A program made the translations under genes and the position numbers. Positions 1 through 7,889 of a stretch of DNA of 64,000 bases are shown one piece after another. The notes below the pieces were generated by a model that had not been told where the DNA came from, made no database searches, and saw only the letters and a list, made by a program, of their open reading frames with translations. The stretch covers positions 124,001 through 188,000 of the forward strand of contig JANRLF010000007.1 in NCBI GenBank assembly GCA_033762815.1, in the 5' to 3' direction. Each line of letters starts with the position of its first letter. Within the stretch, counting starts at the first letter, position 1. Source of the stretch: JANRLF01 sp033762815. Its GTDB lineage: Bacteria; Bacteroidota; Bacteroidia; Chitinophagales; CAIOSU01.

Positions 1-75
1 AGTTCCAAACAATTTGCTAAGTTGGTAAAGAAAGGGTTCTTCAATTCGCGTATGGAATTGAAGCAGATGCCCTAA
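1..75 (+). CDS. C-terminal end of an unidentified protein (partial)
   Basis: Frame 1 is open from the first base and stops at TAA (73-75), giving 24 residues that end in M-E-L-K-Q-M-P. The piece is basic and too short to assign to a family. It lies 40 bases upstream of the dioxygenase gene on the same strand, so the two could share a transcript. I infer it is a real gene end mainly from the gene spacing. Confidence 0.45.
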   Translation, partial: SSKQFAKLVKKGFFNSRMELKQMP

Positions 76-115
76 GTATTTGGCAGACTAAGCTATTTCC
101 GTTATTTTTAAATAT

Positions 116-1219
116 ATGGAGGTAGCGAATATCAGAACGGCAGGCGTATCTACTTCGTTTGAAGGCACACAACCATTACCATTGATTGTAAAACCAATGG
201 GGGTTGACAAGAGCATTGAAGCTTTAGAAGCATGGATGCAACTCAACCAAGGCCAGGTAAAGGAATGGCTTAAAAAGTATGGTGCCATCATTTTCAGGGA
301 CTTCAAGATAGAAGGGGCTGCTGATTTTGAACGGATTGCCAAGCTTGTCAACCCCGATTTGAAAAACAATTATCTGGGCACTTCCCCCCGAAACGCCATT
401 ACCGAGTATGTATTTTCCGCCAGCGAGTTGCCAGAGTATTATCCTATCATGCAGCACTGCGAAATGAGCTTTCTGCACAATCCACCTGCCAACTTGTTTT
501 TCTATTGCAATGTGGCACCAGAAAAAGATGGCGAAACGCCTGTAGTGAATTTTAGGAAAGTATACGACCAGCTCGATACTGCTATAAGGGAAGAATTCGT
601 AAAAAAGGGCATTAAAACTATCCGTAACTATAGTGGCCCAAGCCAAAGCAATGCCGATAAAAGGCAATTGAAACGTTGGGATGAAATGTTCGGTACGCGC
701 GACGTGAAAGAGGTGGAGCAAATCTGCATGGATAACCTTATCCAGTATGAATGGCTACCCGATGACGCTTTGCGCTTAATCAATGAACAGGAGGCCACTA
801 TCGTACACCCGGAAACGGGAGAAAAGGTTTGGTTCAACCATGTGCAAGTGTTCCACTTGGCGGCAGCGGCCATAGAATATAAGTTCATCCATAAAAGGCA
901 GCGCAACCGTCGCAGCCTGAAATACAGATATTTAACTGCCCTATTGGGCTGGTGGAAAAAGCTGACAGCAAATCCCATGGAACAGGCCATGCATTGTACT
1001 TTTAGGGATGGCAGCCCAATACCCGATGCTTATGTAGCGCATCTTCAAAAAGTAATTTGGGACAATATGTGTTTTGTCCCTTGGAAAAAAGGCGACCTTC
1101 TTGCTATAGACAACTATAGTACTTCACATGGCAGGATGCCTTACACAGGCCCCCGAGAGATTTTTGTTTGCTGGTCGGCAGCAACCTTGCCCGCAGGATA
1201 CCATTATGGAGGCAAGTGA
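116..1219 (+). CDS. TauD/TfdA-family Fe(II)/2-oxoglutarate dioxygenase
   Basis: The 367-residue protein looks like a non-haem iron dioxygenase of the TauD/SyrP type, which couples 2-oxoglutarate decarboxylation to hydroxylation of a small molecule or carrier-bound amino acid. The proximal iron ligands are visible as H114-x-E116 in QHCEMSF. The distal histidine is H338 in TSHGRMPYTGPRE, followed by R347, the expected 2-oxoglutarate carboxylate ligand. A Glu in the H-x-(D/E) position is typical of the SyrP-like branch. Residues 265-300 hold a basic insert. The ATG at 116 follows an AT-rich leader. The gene end overlaps the next start by 14 bases, so dioxygenase and transporter are probably co-expressed. 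The substrate is unknown, and I see no NRPS or taurine genes nearby. Confidence 0.85.
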   Translation: MEVANIRTAGVSTSFEGTQPLPLIVKPMGVDKSIEALEAWMQLNQGQVKEWLKKYGAIIFRDFKIEGAADFERIAKLVNPDLKNNYLGTSPRNAITEYVFSASELPEYYPIMQHCEMSFLHNPPANLFFYCNVAPEKDGETPVVNFRKVYDQLDTAIREEFVKKGIKTIRNYSGPSQSNADKRQLKRWDEMFGTRDVKEVEQICMDNLIQYEWLPDDALRLINEQEATIVHPETGEKVWFNHVQVFHLAAAAIEYKFIHKRQRNRRSLKYRYLTALLGWWKKLTANPMEQAMHCTFRDGSPIPDAYVAHLQKVIWDNMCFVPWKKGDLLAIDNYSTSHGRMPYTGPREIFVCWSAATLPAGYHYGGK

Positions 1220-2135
1220 TATCCATATCCATTTCAACCAGAACAGCAAAATAGCACTCAATATTTGCTTGGCCATCGTTATGCTGAGCGTGGCGATTGA
1301 ACTAAAGCCGGAGCATTTCCAGCGGTTGTTAAGGAAACCTTTTGTTCCCCTAGTAGGCATTGTTTCCCATTTCTTGGTTTTGCCGCTTATCACCCTAGGG
1401 TTGATATGGTTAACGCGGCCTAGAGAGGGCTTCGCGTTGGGTATGCTGCTGGTAGCTGCTTGCCCTGGAGGCAATATTGCCAACTTTATGGCTTCGATAG
1501 CAAGGGCCAATACTGCTTTATCGGTTTCATTGACCGCAACTTCCGAAGTGCTCGCCATTGTCATGACACCCTTTACCTTTTTCTTTTGGAGCCAATGGTT
1601 GCCACACAACAAATTATTGACAGCGAGTTTTGCGCTTGACCCTATCAATATTATTGCTACCGTGATGCTCATCATTGGTATACCGCTAATAATAGGAATG
1701 CTATTGCAGTATAACTTTAGCCAGCAGATTGAGAAATTGCACAAGCCTGCCAAGGTGCTTTCTTTGCTCATTTTAATTGCTTTCATTGTATTTGCGGTAT
1801 TGGGCAATCGGCAAGCTTTCCAGCAACACCTCATTAAAGTGATTGGCTTGGTGGTATTGCACAACCTGGTGGCTCTCTTTAGTGGCTATGTTTTTGCTCG
1901 TTTGTGCAAATTAAAGGAAGCCGATAGTAGGACGGTAGCATTACAGACAGGCATCCAAAATTCAGGCTTGGGCTTGGTACTCATCTTCAATTTCTTCAAT
2001 GGCAATGGAGATATGGCCATCATAGCGGCCACTTGGGGCATATGGCACATTGTTTCGGGATTGTCTCTGGCCAACTACTGGTCTTACAGGACAAAGAAAC
2101 TGGAGGAGCGTACGCTTTCTGTAAATGCTTCATAA
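1206..2135 (+). CDS. Bile acid:sodium symporter (BASS) family transporter
   Basis: This 309-residue polytopic inner-membrane protein has about nine to ten hydrophobic segments. It carries two family signatures: CPGGNIANF at about residue 88 and TGIQNSGLGL at about residue 245, which correspond to the crossed helices that form the sodium sites. BASS proteins import organic anions such as bile acids, pyruvate or pantoate together with sodium; the substrate here is unknown. I chose the ATG at 1206 because an open extension back to 1128 adds 26 non-hydrophobic residues that lie entirely inside the dioxygenase gene. The 14-base overlap with that gene suggests translational coupling and perhaps a shared metabolite. 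Confidence 0.85.
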   Translation: MEASDIHIHFNQNSKIALNICLAIVMLSVAIELKPEHFQRLLRKPFVPLVGIVSHFLVLPLITLGLIWLTRPREGFALGMLLVAACPGGNIANFMASIARANTALSVSLTATSEVLAIVMTPFTFFFWSQWLPHNKLLTASFALDPINIIATVMLIIGIPLIIGMLLQYNFSQQIEKLHKPAKVLSLLILIAFIVFAVLGNRQAFQQHLIKVIGLVVLHNLVALFSGYVFARLCKLKEADSRTVALQTGIQNSGLGLVLIFNFFNGNGDMAIIAATWGIWHIVSGLSLANYWSYRTKKLEERTLSVNAS

Positions 2136-2169
2136 AAGCTTATTTTAGCTGATAACTAAGACAGAACTT

Positions 2170-2988
2170 ATGGCCCACAATTTATTGAAAGGCAAGCGCG
2201 GCATCATTTTCGGAGCACTGGATGAAAATTCCATAGCATGGAAGGTTGCCATGAAGGCGCACGAAGAGGGAGCGCAATTTACATTAACCAATGCCCCTGT
2301 AGCATTACGTTTTGGGAAAATCAATGAATTGGCTGCCCATTGCGGCTCACAAGTGATACCTGCCGATGCTACTTTAATGGAAGATTTGGAAAAACTGGTG
2401 CAACAATCGGTGGAGGCATTGGGGGGTAAGCTCGATTTCATTTTGCATTCCATAGGTATGTCCATCAACGTAAGGAAGGACAAGCATTATACTGACCTTA
2501 ATTACGAATTTTACCTAAAGGCAATGGACATCTCGGCCGTATCTTTCCACAAAGTTTTGCAAACCTGCAAAAAGCTGGATGCCATCAATGAATGGGGCTC
2601 AGTGTTGGCCCTGTCATATATTGCCGCACAAAGGGCTTTTCCGGGATATAATGATATGGCCGATGCCAAAGCCTTGCTAGAATCCATTGCCCGTAGCTAT
2701 GGCTATTATTATGGTATGGAGAAAAAGGTGCGCATCAATACTATCTCACAATCGCCTACATACACTACTGCAGGCTCTGGCGTAAAGGGATTTGATGCTT
2801 TTTACAAGTATGCCGAAAAGACCTCACCACTAGGCAATGCCAGTGCTGAAGATTGCGCCAACTTTTGTGTGGCCATGTTTTCTGACCTTACCCGCATGAT
2901 TACGATGCAAAATATTTACCACGATGGGGGTTTCTCCACTACTGGGGTGGGTTTGCCATTAGTAGAAATGTTGACAGAGAAAGAATAG
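2170..2988 (+). CDS. fabI: Enoyl-[acyl-carrier-protein] reductase (NADH), FabI type
   Basis: This is a 272-residue member of the short-chain dehydrogenase superfamily, FabI class, which reduces trans-2-enoyl-ACP in the last step of each type II fatty acid elongation cycle. The modified nucleotide-binding start GIIFGALDENSIAW is characteristic. The catalytic Tyr-x6-Lys is Y160-N-D-M-A-D-A-K167 and the second tyrosine is Y150 in LSYIAAQRAFPGY. The TISQSP segment after the catalytic helix matches the FabI NAD-site turn. Length is normal for the family. It lies 34 bases after the transporter gene on the same strand. It is presumably the main enoyl reductase, though only this window was seen. Confidence 0.93.
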   Translation: MAHNLLKGKRGIIFGALDENSIAWKVAMKAHEEGAQFTLTNAPVALRFGKINELAAHCGSQVIPADATLMEDLEKLVQQSVEALGGKLDFILHSIGMSINVRKDKHYTDLNYEFYLKAMDISAVSFHKVLQTCKKLDAINEWGSVLALSYIAAQRAFPGYNDMADAKALLESIARSYGYYYGMEKKVRINTISQSPTYTTAGSGVKGFDAFYKYAEKTSPLGNASAEDCANFCVAMFSDLTRMITMQNIYHDGGFSTTGVGLPLVEMLTEKE

Positions 2989-3002
2989 GCCCCGCTTACC
3001 AA

Positions 3003-3395
3003 CTATTTCTGCAGTATTAAATCCTCATATGCAGTAATTGTATTGCTGGTAATCTTGATATTGATATTAAACGGCTGGAAGCTATCTTTCAAGGCTTGAA
3101 TATAGTACGTCTTAGTATCCATATATTGAAAAGTCACTTTGCCGCTGCTGTCGGTGGTGCCTGTCCTTACGGCGTTTACCTGTTCATCGCGGTCAGCAAT
3201 GGTTTCGTAAACATTCACATTAACCTCACTGAGAGTACTGTCCTCCGGTGGGGATAAATTATACAGATGATAGGAAGTAAGAATAATGCGAATATTGGGC
3301 TTGTTATTGCCAACATTCTCCGTCAAAGTATCATCCTTGGAACAGCATGTAAGCAGCAAAACCGTCAGCCATAAAAAACAAATGCCCCTTGTCAA
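3003..3395 (-). CDS. Small secreted lipoprotein, function unknown
   Basis: The 130-residue product has a hydrophobic signal ending in LLLTCCSKDD. The likely lipidated residue is C18 followed by S-K-D-D, the acidic export-type end common in Bacteroidota surface lipoproteins; the -1 residue is Cys rather than the usual Gly/Ala/Ser. The mature part is beta-rich with a segment (GTTDSSGKVTFQYMDTKTYY) that resembles carboxypeptidase-regulatory or transthyretin-like folds. No ATG is available: the start is TTG at 3395, six bases after the TAA of the aldehyde dehydrogenase gene, so translation may be coupled. I do not recognise a specific function. Confidence 0.7.
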   Translation of the reverse strand: MTRGICFLWLTVLLLTCCSKDDTLTENVGNNKPNIRIILTSYHLYNLSPPEDSTLSEVNVNVYETIADRDEQVNAVRTGTTDSSGKVTFQYMDTKTYYIQALKDSFQPFNINIKITSNTITAYEDLILQK

Positions 3396-3401
3396 TAATC
3401 C

Positions 3402-4859
3402 TTACAAGTATTTAAGGGTTAGTTCAATCATTTTTTTAGCCAACTTGTTATACGGTGGGTACATGTTCTCTGCCGCACTGAACAATGCGGGTTGCTTCAT
3501 TATAGCCCTTTCATGGGAAAATGCTTTAAAGCCAAAAATGCCATGGCCACTGCCAATACCACTATTGTTCACCCCACCGAAAGGCAAGTTGGGATGATTG
3601 ACGTGCAACAAAGTATCGTTTACAGTAGTGCCACCGGCGGTAGTATTATTGATAATCTTTTCAATATTGCTGTTGCGGGTGCTGAAAATGTAGAGTGCCA
3701 AAGGCTTCTCTTTGGAGTTAATCATTTTCAGTGGCTCCTCAATATTTGAGTATTTGTGGATAGGTAATACCGGTCCAAAGATTTCTTCCTGCATAATTTT
3801 TGAATCGGCAGGTACATTGGTCAATATCGTAGGGGATATATAGTTTTCTTCATCCTTAATTTTCCCCCCAATGGCTACATTGGCACCTTCCTCTACAGCA
3901 TTCTCAATCAATTGCTTGATACGGCCATGGTGCCTACTGTTTACGATACGGCAATAGTCGGGCGAAGTGGCACGTTGTTCCTCTTGCTCGCCATAGGAGT
4001 GGCTAATGTTTTTCTTCATTTCCTCCACGAAAGCATCGTATTTGCTTTCATGAACAAATAGGTAATCGGGGGCAATACAGGTTTGTCCATTGTTTAGGTA
4101 TTTACCCCAAGCAATACGCTTGGCAGCAGTTTTCACATTAGCGGTCTCATCAACAATTACAGGCGATTTTCCGCCCAACTCCAAAGTAACTGAGGTGAGG
4201 TGTTCCGATGCCGCTTTCATCACTACTTTTCCCACTTGCGGGCTACCGGTAAAAAAGATATGGTCAAATTTCAGTTTCAACAGTTCAGTGCTGGTGCGAT
4301 GGTCGCCTTCAATAACCGCAACTTCATTTTCTTGGAACAATTTGCCAAGCAAGCTTTTTACTAACTTCGACGTATTGGGCGTATATTCCGAAGGCTTGAT
4401 AATGACACAGTTGCCGGCGGCAATGGCAGTAGCCAATGGAATGATGCAGAGATTGAAAGGGTAGTTCCAAGGGCTGATAATCAATACTACGCCTTTGGGT
4501 TCATAAATAATCTTGGAACTGGAACCGATGTAAGATAAGGGAGTATCAACTGGCACAGGGCGCATCCAATCGGCAACATTTGCCATGGCATGGCGAATTT
4601 CAGATACGGCAGGGTAGATTTCGGTGATATCAGTTTCGGCTGCGGGTTTTCTAAAATCTGCATGCAGCGCATTCTGAATGGCTTCGCGTTGCTCAAAAAT
4701 CAGGTTCTTCAGGTCACGCAACTTTTTGCGGCGTTGGCTGGCAGTGGTATTCTTAATGTTCTGCCTATTGGCTTGTTGTAATTGGAAAATGCGATTGATT
4801 TCCTCGATGCCTGTATTGGGACTAGTAGCAATTGAAGGTGCCTGAAGGGTTGTTTCCAT
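3402..4859 (-). CDS. Aldehyde dehydrogenase family protein (class 3-like, NAD(P)-dependent)
   Basis: The 485-residue protein is a full-length aldehyde dehydrogenase that oxidises aldehydes to acids. The catalytic thiol is C261 in NNGQTCIAPDY and the general base is E228 in VTLELGGKSP. The oxyanion segment SPWNYPFN (129-136), the cofactor motif KPSEYTP and FTGSPQVGK are all in place. Short spacing and a C-terminal hydrophobic tail with PPYNKLAKKMIEL resemble the class 3 fatty aldehyde dehydrogenases. A role in fatty aldehyde clean-up is an inference. It is transcribed before the small lipoprotein gene, and its promoter must lie in the short gap at 4860-4925 or upstream. Confidence 0.92.
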   Translation of the reverse strand: METTLQAPSIATSPNTGIEEINRIFQLQQANRQNIKNTTASQRRKKLRDLKNLIFEQREAIQNALHADFRKPAAETDITEIYPAVSEIRHAMANVADWMRPVPVDTPLSYIGSSSKIIYEPKGVVLIISPWNYPFNLCIIPLATAIAAGNCVIIKPSEYTPNTSKLVKSLLGKLFQENEVAVIEGDHRTSTELLKLKFDHIFFTGSPQVGKVVMKAASEHLTSVTLELGGKSPVIVDETANVKTAAKRIAWGKYLNNGQTCIAPDYLFVHESKYDAFVEEMKKNISHSYGEQEEQRATSPDYCRIVNSRHHGRIKQLIENAVEEGANVAIGGKIKDEENYISPTILTNVPADSKIMQEEIFGPVLPIHKYSNIEEPLKMINSKEKPLALYIFSTRNSNIEKIINNTTAGGTTVNDTLLHVNHPNLPFGGVNNSGIGSGHGIFGFKAFSHERAIMKQPALFSAAENMYPPYNKLAKKMIELTLKYL

Positions 4860-4925
4860 AGCCTATATTTTTGAGAATGACCAAGTTAATGAAAAACAAC
4901 GAAATAGCGGAAATAGTTTATCCGT

Positions 4926-5711
4926 TTACTGCTTTTCCTTTAGCCTGATTACTTCTTGTTGCAGTTCCATCATCATGCCCACCATTTTCTCCAGAGATGG
5001 CGTACCTGCTTCGGTTGGTACTGTTGAAATGAACAGCTTGGCTTTCCAAAGTTCCAATACGTCTTCATAATTTATCTCATAAGGCGTGTAGGAAAGGTTA
5101 TCGCTGCGTAAAATCAGTCCATCCTTGCTGTTGTTATTAAATACGCGCTTGTACACTATCCCTTCTTGTTTGGAAAGTACCACATAAGTCTGCCCTTCTT
5201 TCAAATCGGTCCAGTCTTGCACATATTCGCCCACTACGATAGAGCCAGGCTGTAAGGGCAACATGGAATCACCCGCTATTTCAAATGCACGGTAAGTACC
5301 TTCCGTAAGCATGGGCAGCCTAAACTTTGGCAAATCACCAACAAACTCTGGGTCGGCATAACCGTTTAGGTAACCAGCAGCGGCTTTGGCAGGAACAAGC
5401 TCAATGTTTTGCCGTTTGGCATTGTCCACTGTCACTGCCAATACCCTAAGGCTTTTTCCCTCAGCATCCACTTTTTCCGCAGCGGGCGATAAATGTTGTA
5501 TGGAGCGGCTCAAATCGCGGGTAAGCAATTGGTCCAGCGACACGTCGAACAATCGGGCTAAGGTTTTTTGTACATCCAACGGTGGTTTGGCACGGCCTTC
5601 TTCATAGGCACCCAAAGCAGGACGGCTCACTTTTATAAGATCAGCGAACTGTTGCTGGGTCATTCCTTTTTGCTTGCGCAGCAATCGGATATTTTGATTG
5701 ATAGTTTCCAT
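4926..5711 (-). CDS. LexA-like XRE-family repressor with S24 autocleavage domain
   Basis: This 261-residue protein combines an N-terminal XRE helix-turn-helix (about residues 5-60, MTQQQFADLIKVSRPALGAYE) with a C-terminal S24 peptidase domain. The cleavage dyad is present: S149 in IAGDSMLPL and K188 in GIVYKRVF, 39 residues apart, close to the LexA spacing. A candidate Ala-Gly cleavage site is A112-G113 in AKAAAGYLNGY. Known members are repressors that cut themselves when RecA filaments form. It is divergent from the DinB polymerase gene, and two palindromes lie between them, so control of dinB and of itself is a strong inference. It is not UmuD, because it carries its own DNA-binding domain. 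Confidence 0.9.
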   Translation of the reverse strand: METINQNIRLLRKQKGMTQQQFADLIKVSRPALGAYEEGRAKPPLDVQKTLARLFDVSLDQLLTRDLSRSIQHLSPAAEKVDAEGKSLRVLAVTVDNAKRQNIELVPAKAAAGYLNGYADPEFVGDLPKFRLPMLTEGTYRAFEIAGDSMLPLQPGSIVVGEYVQDWTDLKEGQTYVVLSKQEGIVYKRVFNNNSKDGLILRSDNLSYTPYEINYEDVLELWKAKLFISTVPTEAGTPSLEKMVGMMMELQQEVIRLKEKQ

Positions 5712-5721
5712 AACAATGGTA

Positions 5722-5751
5722 TTGATTTTGCTAATTTAATTAGTATATTTG
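5722..5751 (+). promoter_or_regulatory. Bacteroidota-type promoter for the dinB gene
   Basis: A TTG at 5722-5724 is followed after 19 bases by TATATTTG at 5744-5751, matching the known Bacteroidota sigma consensus TTG-N19-TAnnTTTG. The ATG of the polymerase gene follows 30 bases downstream, leaving a short leader. Both palindromes overlap or abut this promoter, which fits repression by occlusion. Confidence 0.65.
5731..5743. promoter_or_regulatory. Candidate repressor operator 1 (CTAAT-N3-ATTAG)
   Basis: A perfect 5+5 palindrome with a 3-base spacer lies between the two dinB promoter elements. Its centre is 24 bases from that of the second palindrome. Together with the flanking bases it also forms a 9-base inverted repeat, TTTTGCTAA (5726-5734) and TTAGCAAAA (5754-5762). 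The likely ligand is the adjacent XRE-S24 repressor; this is inference. Confidence 0.55.
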
Positions 5752-5753
5752 AT

Positions 5754-5768
5754 TTAGCAAAATGCTAA
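5754..5768. promoter_or_regulatory. Candidate repressor operator 2 (TTAGCA-N3-TGCTAA)
   Basis: A perfect 6+6 palindrome with a 3-base spacer lies immediately downstream of the dinB -7 element, covering the expected transcription start. It shares the half-site GCTAA with operator 1. Two sites about two helical turns apart suit cooperative binding of repressor dimers. Confidence 0.6.
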
Positions 5769-5781
5769 TGACATTCAAAGC

Positions 5782-6969
5782 ATGCAGCGTAGTATACTAC
5801 ATCTTGACCTTGACACTTTTTTTGTGTCAGTGGAGCGGTTGAAAAATCCTTCGCTGATAGGCAAGCCTGTCATTGTAGGCCATAAGGGCGGACGAGGCGT
5901 TGTATCATCCTGTAGTTATGAAGCCAGAAAGTTTGGGGTGCACTCGGCAATGCCCATGTATCAAGCCCTGCGACTTTGCCCTCATGCAGAGGTGGTGGGC
6001 GGCGATATGGACGATTATTCCAATTATTCTCGGATGGTAACCGACATTATTGCCGATAGAGCTCCCTTGTTTGAAAAGTCATCCATCGATGAGTTTTATA
6101 TCGATTTAACCGGTATGGACCGTTTTTTTGGCGCTTATGATTGGGCCTTGCAGTTAAAGCGCGATATTATGAAGGAAACAGGTTTGCCCATCTCGTTCGG
6201 GCTGGCATCTAATAAAATGGTAGCAAAAGTAGCCACAGGCCAAGGTAAGCCCAATGGACAAATGCAGGTAGCCCCAGGAGAAGAAGCGGCATTTTTGGCT
6301 CCCTTGCCTGTAGGTAAAATACCCATGATCGGCGAAAAAATGCAGGAATCGCTTGCGCAATTAGGCATCAATAAAGTGCATGAATTGGCTGAGCAACCTT
6401 TAGAACGATTGCAGGAATTGTTCGGCAATGCTGGTTTGTTTTTGTACAGGCGTGCAAGGGGAATGGATCAATCCGAATTGGTAGCACATTGGGAGGCTAA
6501 ATCTATTTCGGCTGAGCGCACTTTCCATCAAGATACTTATGATGAAGTATTCCTGCGCCGCTTGTTGAATGCCATTGTTGAGAAAATCGCATTCCAGTTG
6601 CGCAAAGACCGTAAATTGGCTTCTTGCGTCACGGTGCGAATCCGATATAGTGATTTTACAACCGTATCGAAGCAAGGGCAAATACCCTACACCTCTTCCG
6701 ACCATCGGTTTATTGAAAAGGCCCAAGAATTGTTTACTGAGCTCTATCACCGTGGGCGTTTGGTGCGTTTAGCGGGTGTTCGCTTAAGTGGGTTGGTACA
6801 TGGTGGCAATCAAATCAACCTATTTGATGATAAGGAAGAAGACATTAAGCTTTACCAAGCTTTGGACAGTATAAGAATGCGCTATGGTTCGGGTAAAGTT
6901 TATCGTGCCGCCGGGATGGGCGTGATGAGCCATCGGGAAGAAGTAAATCCTTTCCAGAAACGGATATAA
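5782..6969 (+). CDS. dinB: Y-family DNA polymerase IV (DinB)
   Basis: The 395-residue translesion polymerase has the metal-binding D9 in HLDLDTFF and the D103-E104 pair in SSIDEFYIDL, plus the steric-gate aromatic region next to D9. Little-finger and helix-hairpin-helix regions follow (about 170-210 and 235-340). A clamp-binding type motif QINLFDD near residue 352 would tether it to the beta sliding clamp. DinB copies past damaged bases with low fidelity. The gene starts 30 bases after a TAnnTTTG promoter flanked by palindromes and is divergent from the LexA-like repressor gene, so damage-inducible expression is likely. Confidence 0.93.
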   Translation: MQRSILHLDLDTFFVSVERLKNPSLIGKPVIVGHKGGRGVVSSCSYEARKFGVHSAMPMYQALRLCPHAEVVGGDMDDYSNYSRMVTDIIADRAPLFEKSSIDEFYIDLTGMDRFFGAYDWALQLKRDIMKETGLPISFGLASNKMVAKVATGQGKPNGQMQVAPGEEAAFLAPLPVGKIPMIGEKMQESLAQLGINKVHELAEQPLERLQELFGNAGLFLYRRARGMDQSELVAHWEAKSISAERTFHQDTYDEVFLRRLLNAIVEKIAFQLRKDRKLASCVTVRIRYSDFTTVSKQGQIPYTSSDHRFIEKAQELFTELYHRGRLVRLAGVRLSGLVHGGNQINLFDDKEEDIKLYQALDSIRMRYGSGKVYRAAGMGVMSHREEVNPFQKRI

Positions 6970-7887
6970 TTATTTTTCTTTTTCCAGTATGGGTTTCAGA
7001 TAATTCGCCGTGAAATGGGTTACCCCATTCGAATTCAGGTGGTCCAAATCCAAAAACAATTCAAGTCCAAAGGGTTCATTGGTATAATCGTAAATTTCAA
7101 CGCCCTTTTCCTTTTTTATTTCATTCAATAGGGCCATTACCCTATCAGTTCCGGGCAATTTACCAAGGTGATGCGGCAATAGAACAAAAGTAACCTTAGT
7201 TTGATTGGCCTGAGCTATATCCACCAATTCCTTTAACACTTTACTGTAGTACCTAAAAGCTACGGTATCCACCCCATCGAAATATAAGTTGTCAATGCGC
7301 TTTTTCACTTTCTCTGGGTCAATTTCACGCACAACACGGAAATCAGTAGAAGAGCTATCCGTAGGTTTTTGGTTTATCCAAGAAAAGGTAAACTTGTTTT
7401 GATAGTAATGTGCCAGTTTAGCATTGGTGATACCATTTCTGAACGCTAGTACCAATAGCCTACTATCAAAGGGCTCGTCAGCTAAAAAGTCGGAATTCTC
7501 ATTGATTTGATAAGTGTATAAGGAATGGATATCAATAAACTGAATTAAATGCTTTGCCTTATTCCCCTTGTCATAAAAATACTGCAATAGTATTTTATTC
7601 GGTACTACCCCCACACCAATCTTACCAAGATTGAAAATCTTTCTACCTAAAATTTTCTCAATCGTATCATTGTTGGTATATGGAGAAAACAAGTTAACAC
7701 GAGAAGCACCATTAATAACTACATCATAATTTTCCTGCTGCTGCAATCTAAACAGCTTTGTAGGCTGCTGATAAGCAATTTTATTGTTTTTCCAGAATGG
7801 CAAGTAACTAAAGAAAAAGGTAAGGCCTAACAATATGCCAATTGCTACACAAAAAATCAACAATAGATTAAGTAACTTCCTAATCAT
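6970..7887 (-). CDS. SGNH-hydrolase-like membrane-anchored protein, partner of the MBOAT acyltransferase
   Basis: The 305-residue protein has one N-terminal membrane helix (about 5-28) and a large extracytoplasmic domain. Block I of an SGNH-type fold is plausible at NGASRVN (S62), and the C-terminal catalytic Asp/His pair at DLDHLNSNG. Known pairs such as AlgI with AlgJ/AlgX, or DltB with DltD, combine an MBOAT membrane protein with such an SGNH protein to move acetyl or alanyl groups onto exported polymers. It is transcribed two bases after the MBOAT gene. The acylated polymer cannot be told from the sequence. The SGNH assignment rests on short motifs and context. Confidence 0.75.
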   Translation of the reverse strand: MIRKLLNLLLIFCVAIGILLGLTFFFSYLPFWKNNKIAYQQPTKLFRLQQQENYDVVINGASRVNLFSPYTNNDTIEKILGRKIFNLGKIGVGVVPNKILLQYFYDKGNKAKHLIQFIDIHSLYTYQINENSDFLADEPFDSRLLVLAFRNGITNAKLAHYYQNKFTFSWINQKPTDSSSTDFRVVREIDPEKVKKRIDNLYFDGVDTVAFRYYSKVLKELVDIAQANQTKVTFVLLPHHLGKLPGTDRVMALLNEIKKEKGVEIYDYTNEPFGLELFLDLDHLNSNGVTHFTANYLKPILEKEK

Positions 7888-7889
7888 AT

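Noticed and set aside
1128..1205. Upstream extension of the BASS transporter to 1128
   Set aside because: It would lie inside the dioxygenase gene and add a non-hydrophobic stretch not seen in the family; ATG 1206 is better.
1124..1864. A 246-codon open frame antisense to the BASS transporter gene
   Set aside because: It has no recognisable domain and lies wholly opposite a gene with clear family motifs, so it is a by-product of codon use.
4926..5711. XRE-S24 gene as UmuD partner of the UmuC polymerase
   Set aside because: It has an N-terminal helix-turn-helix and lies beside dinB, not umuC, so a repressor role fits better.
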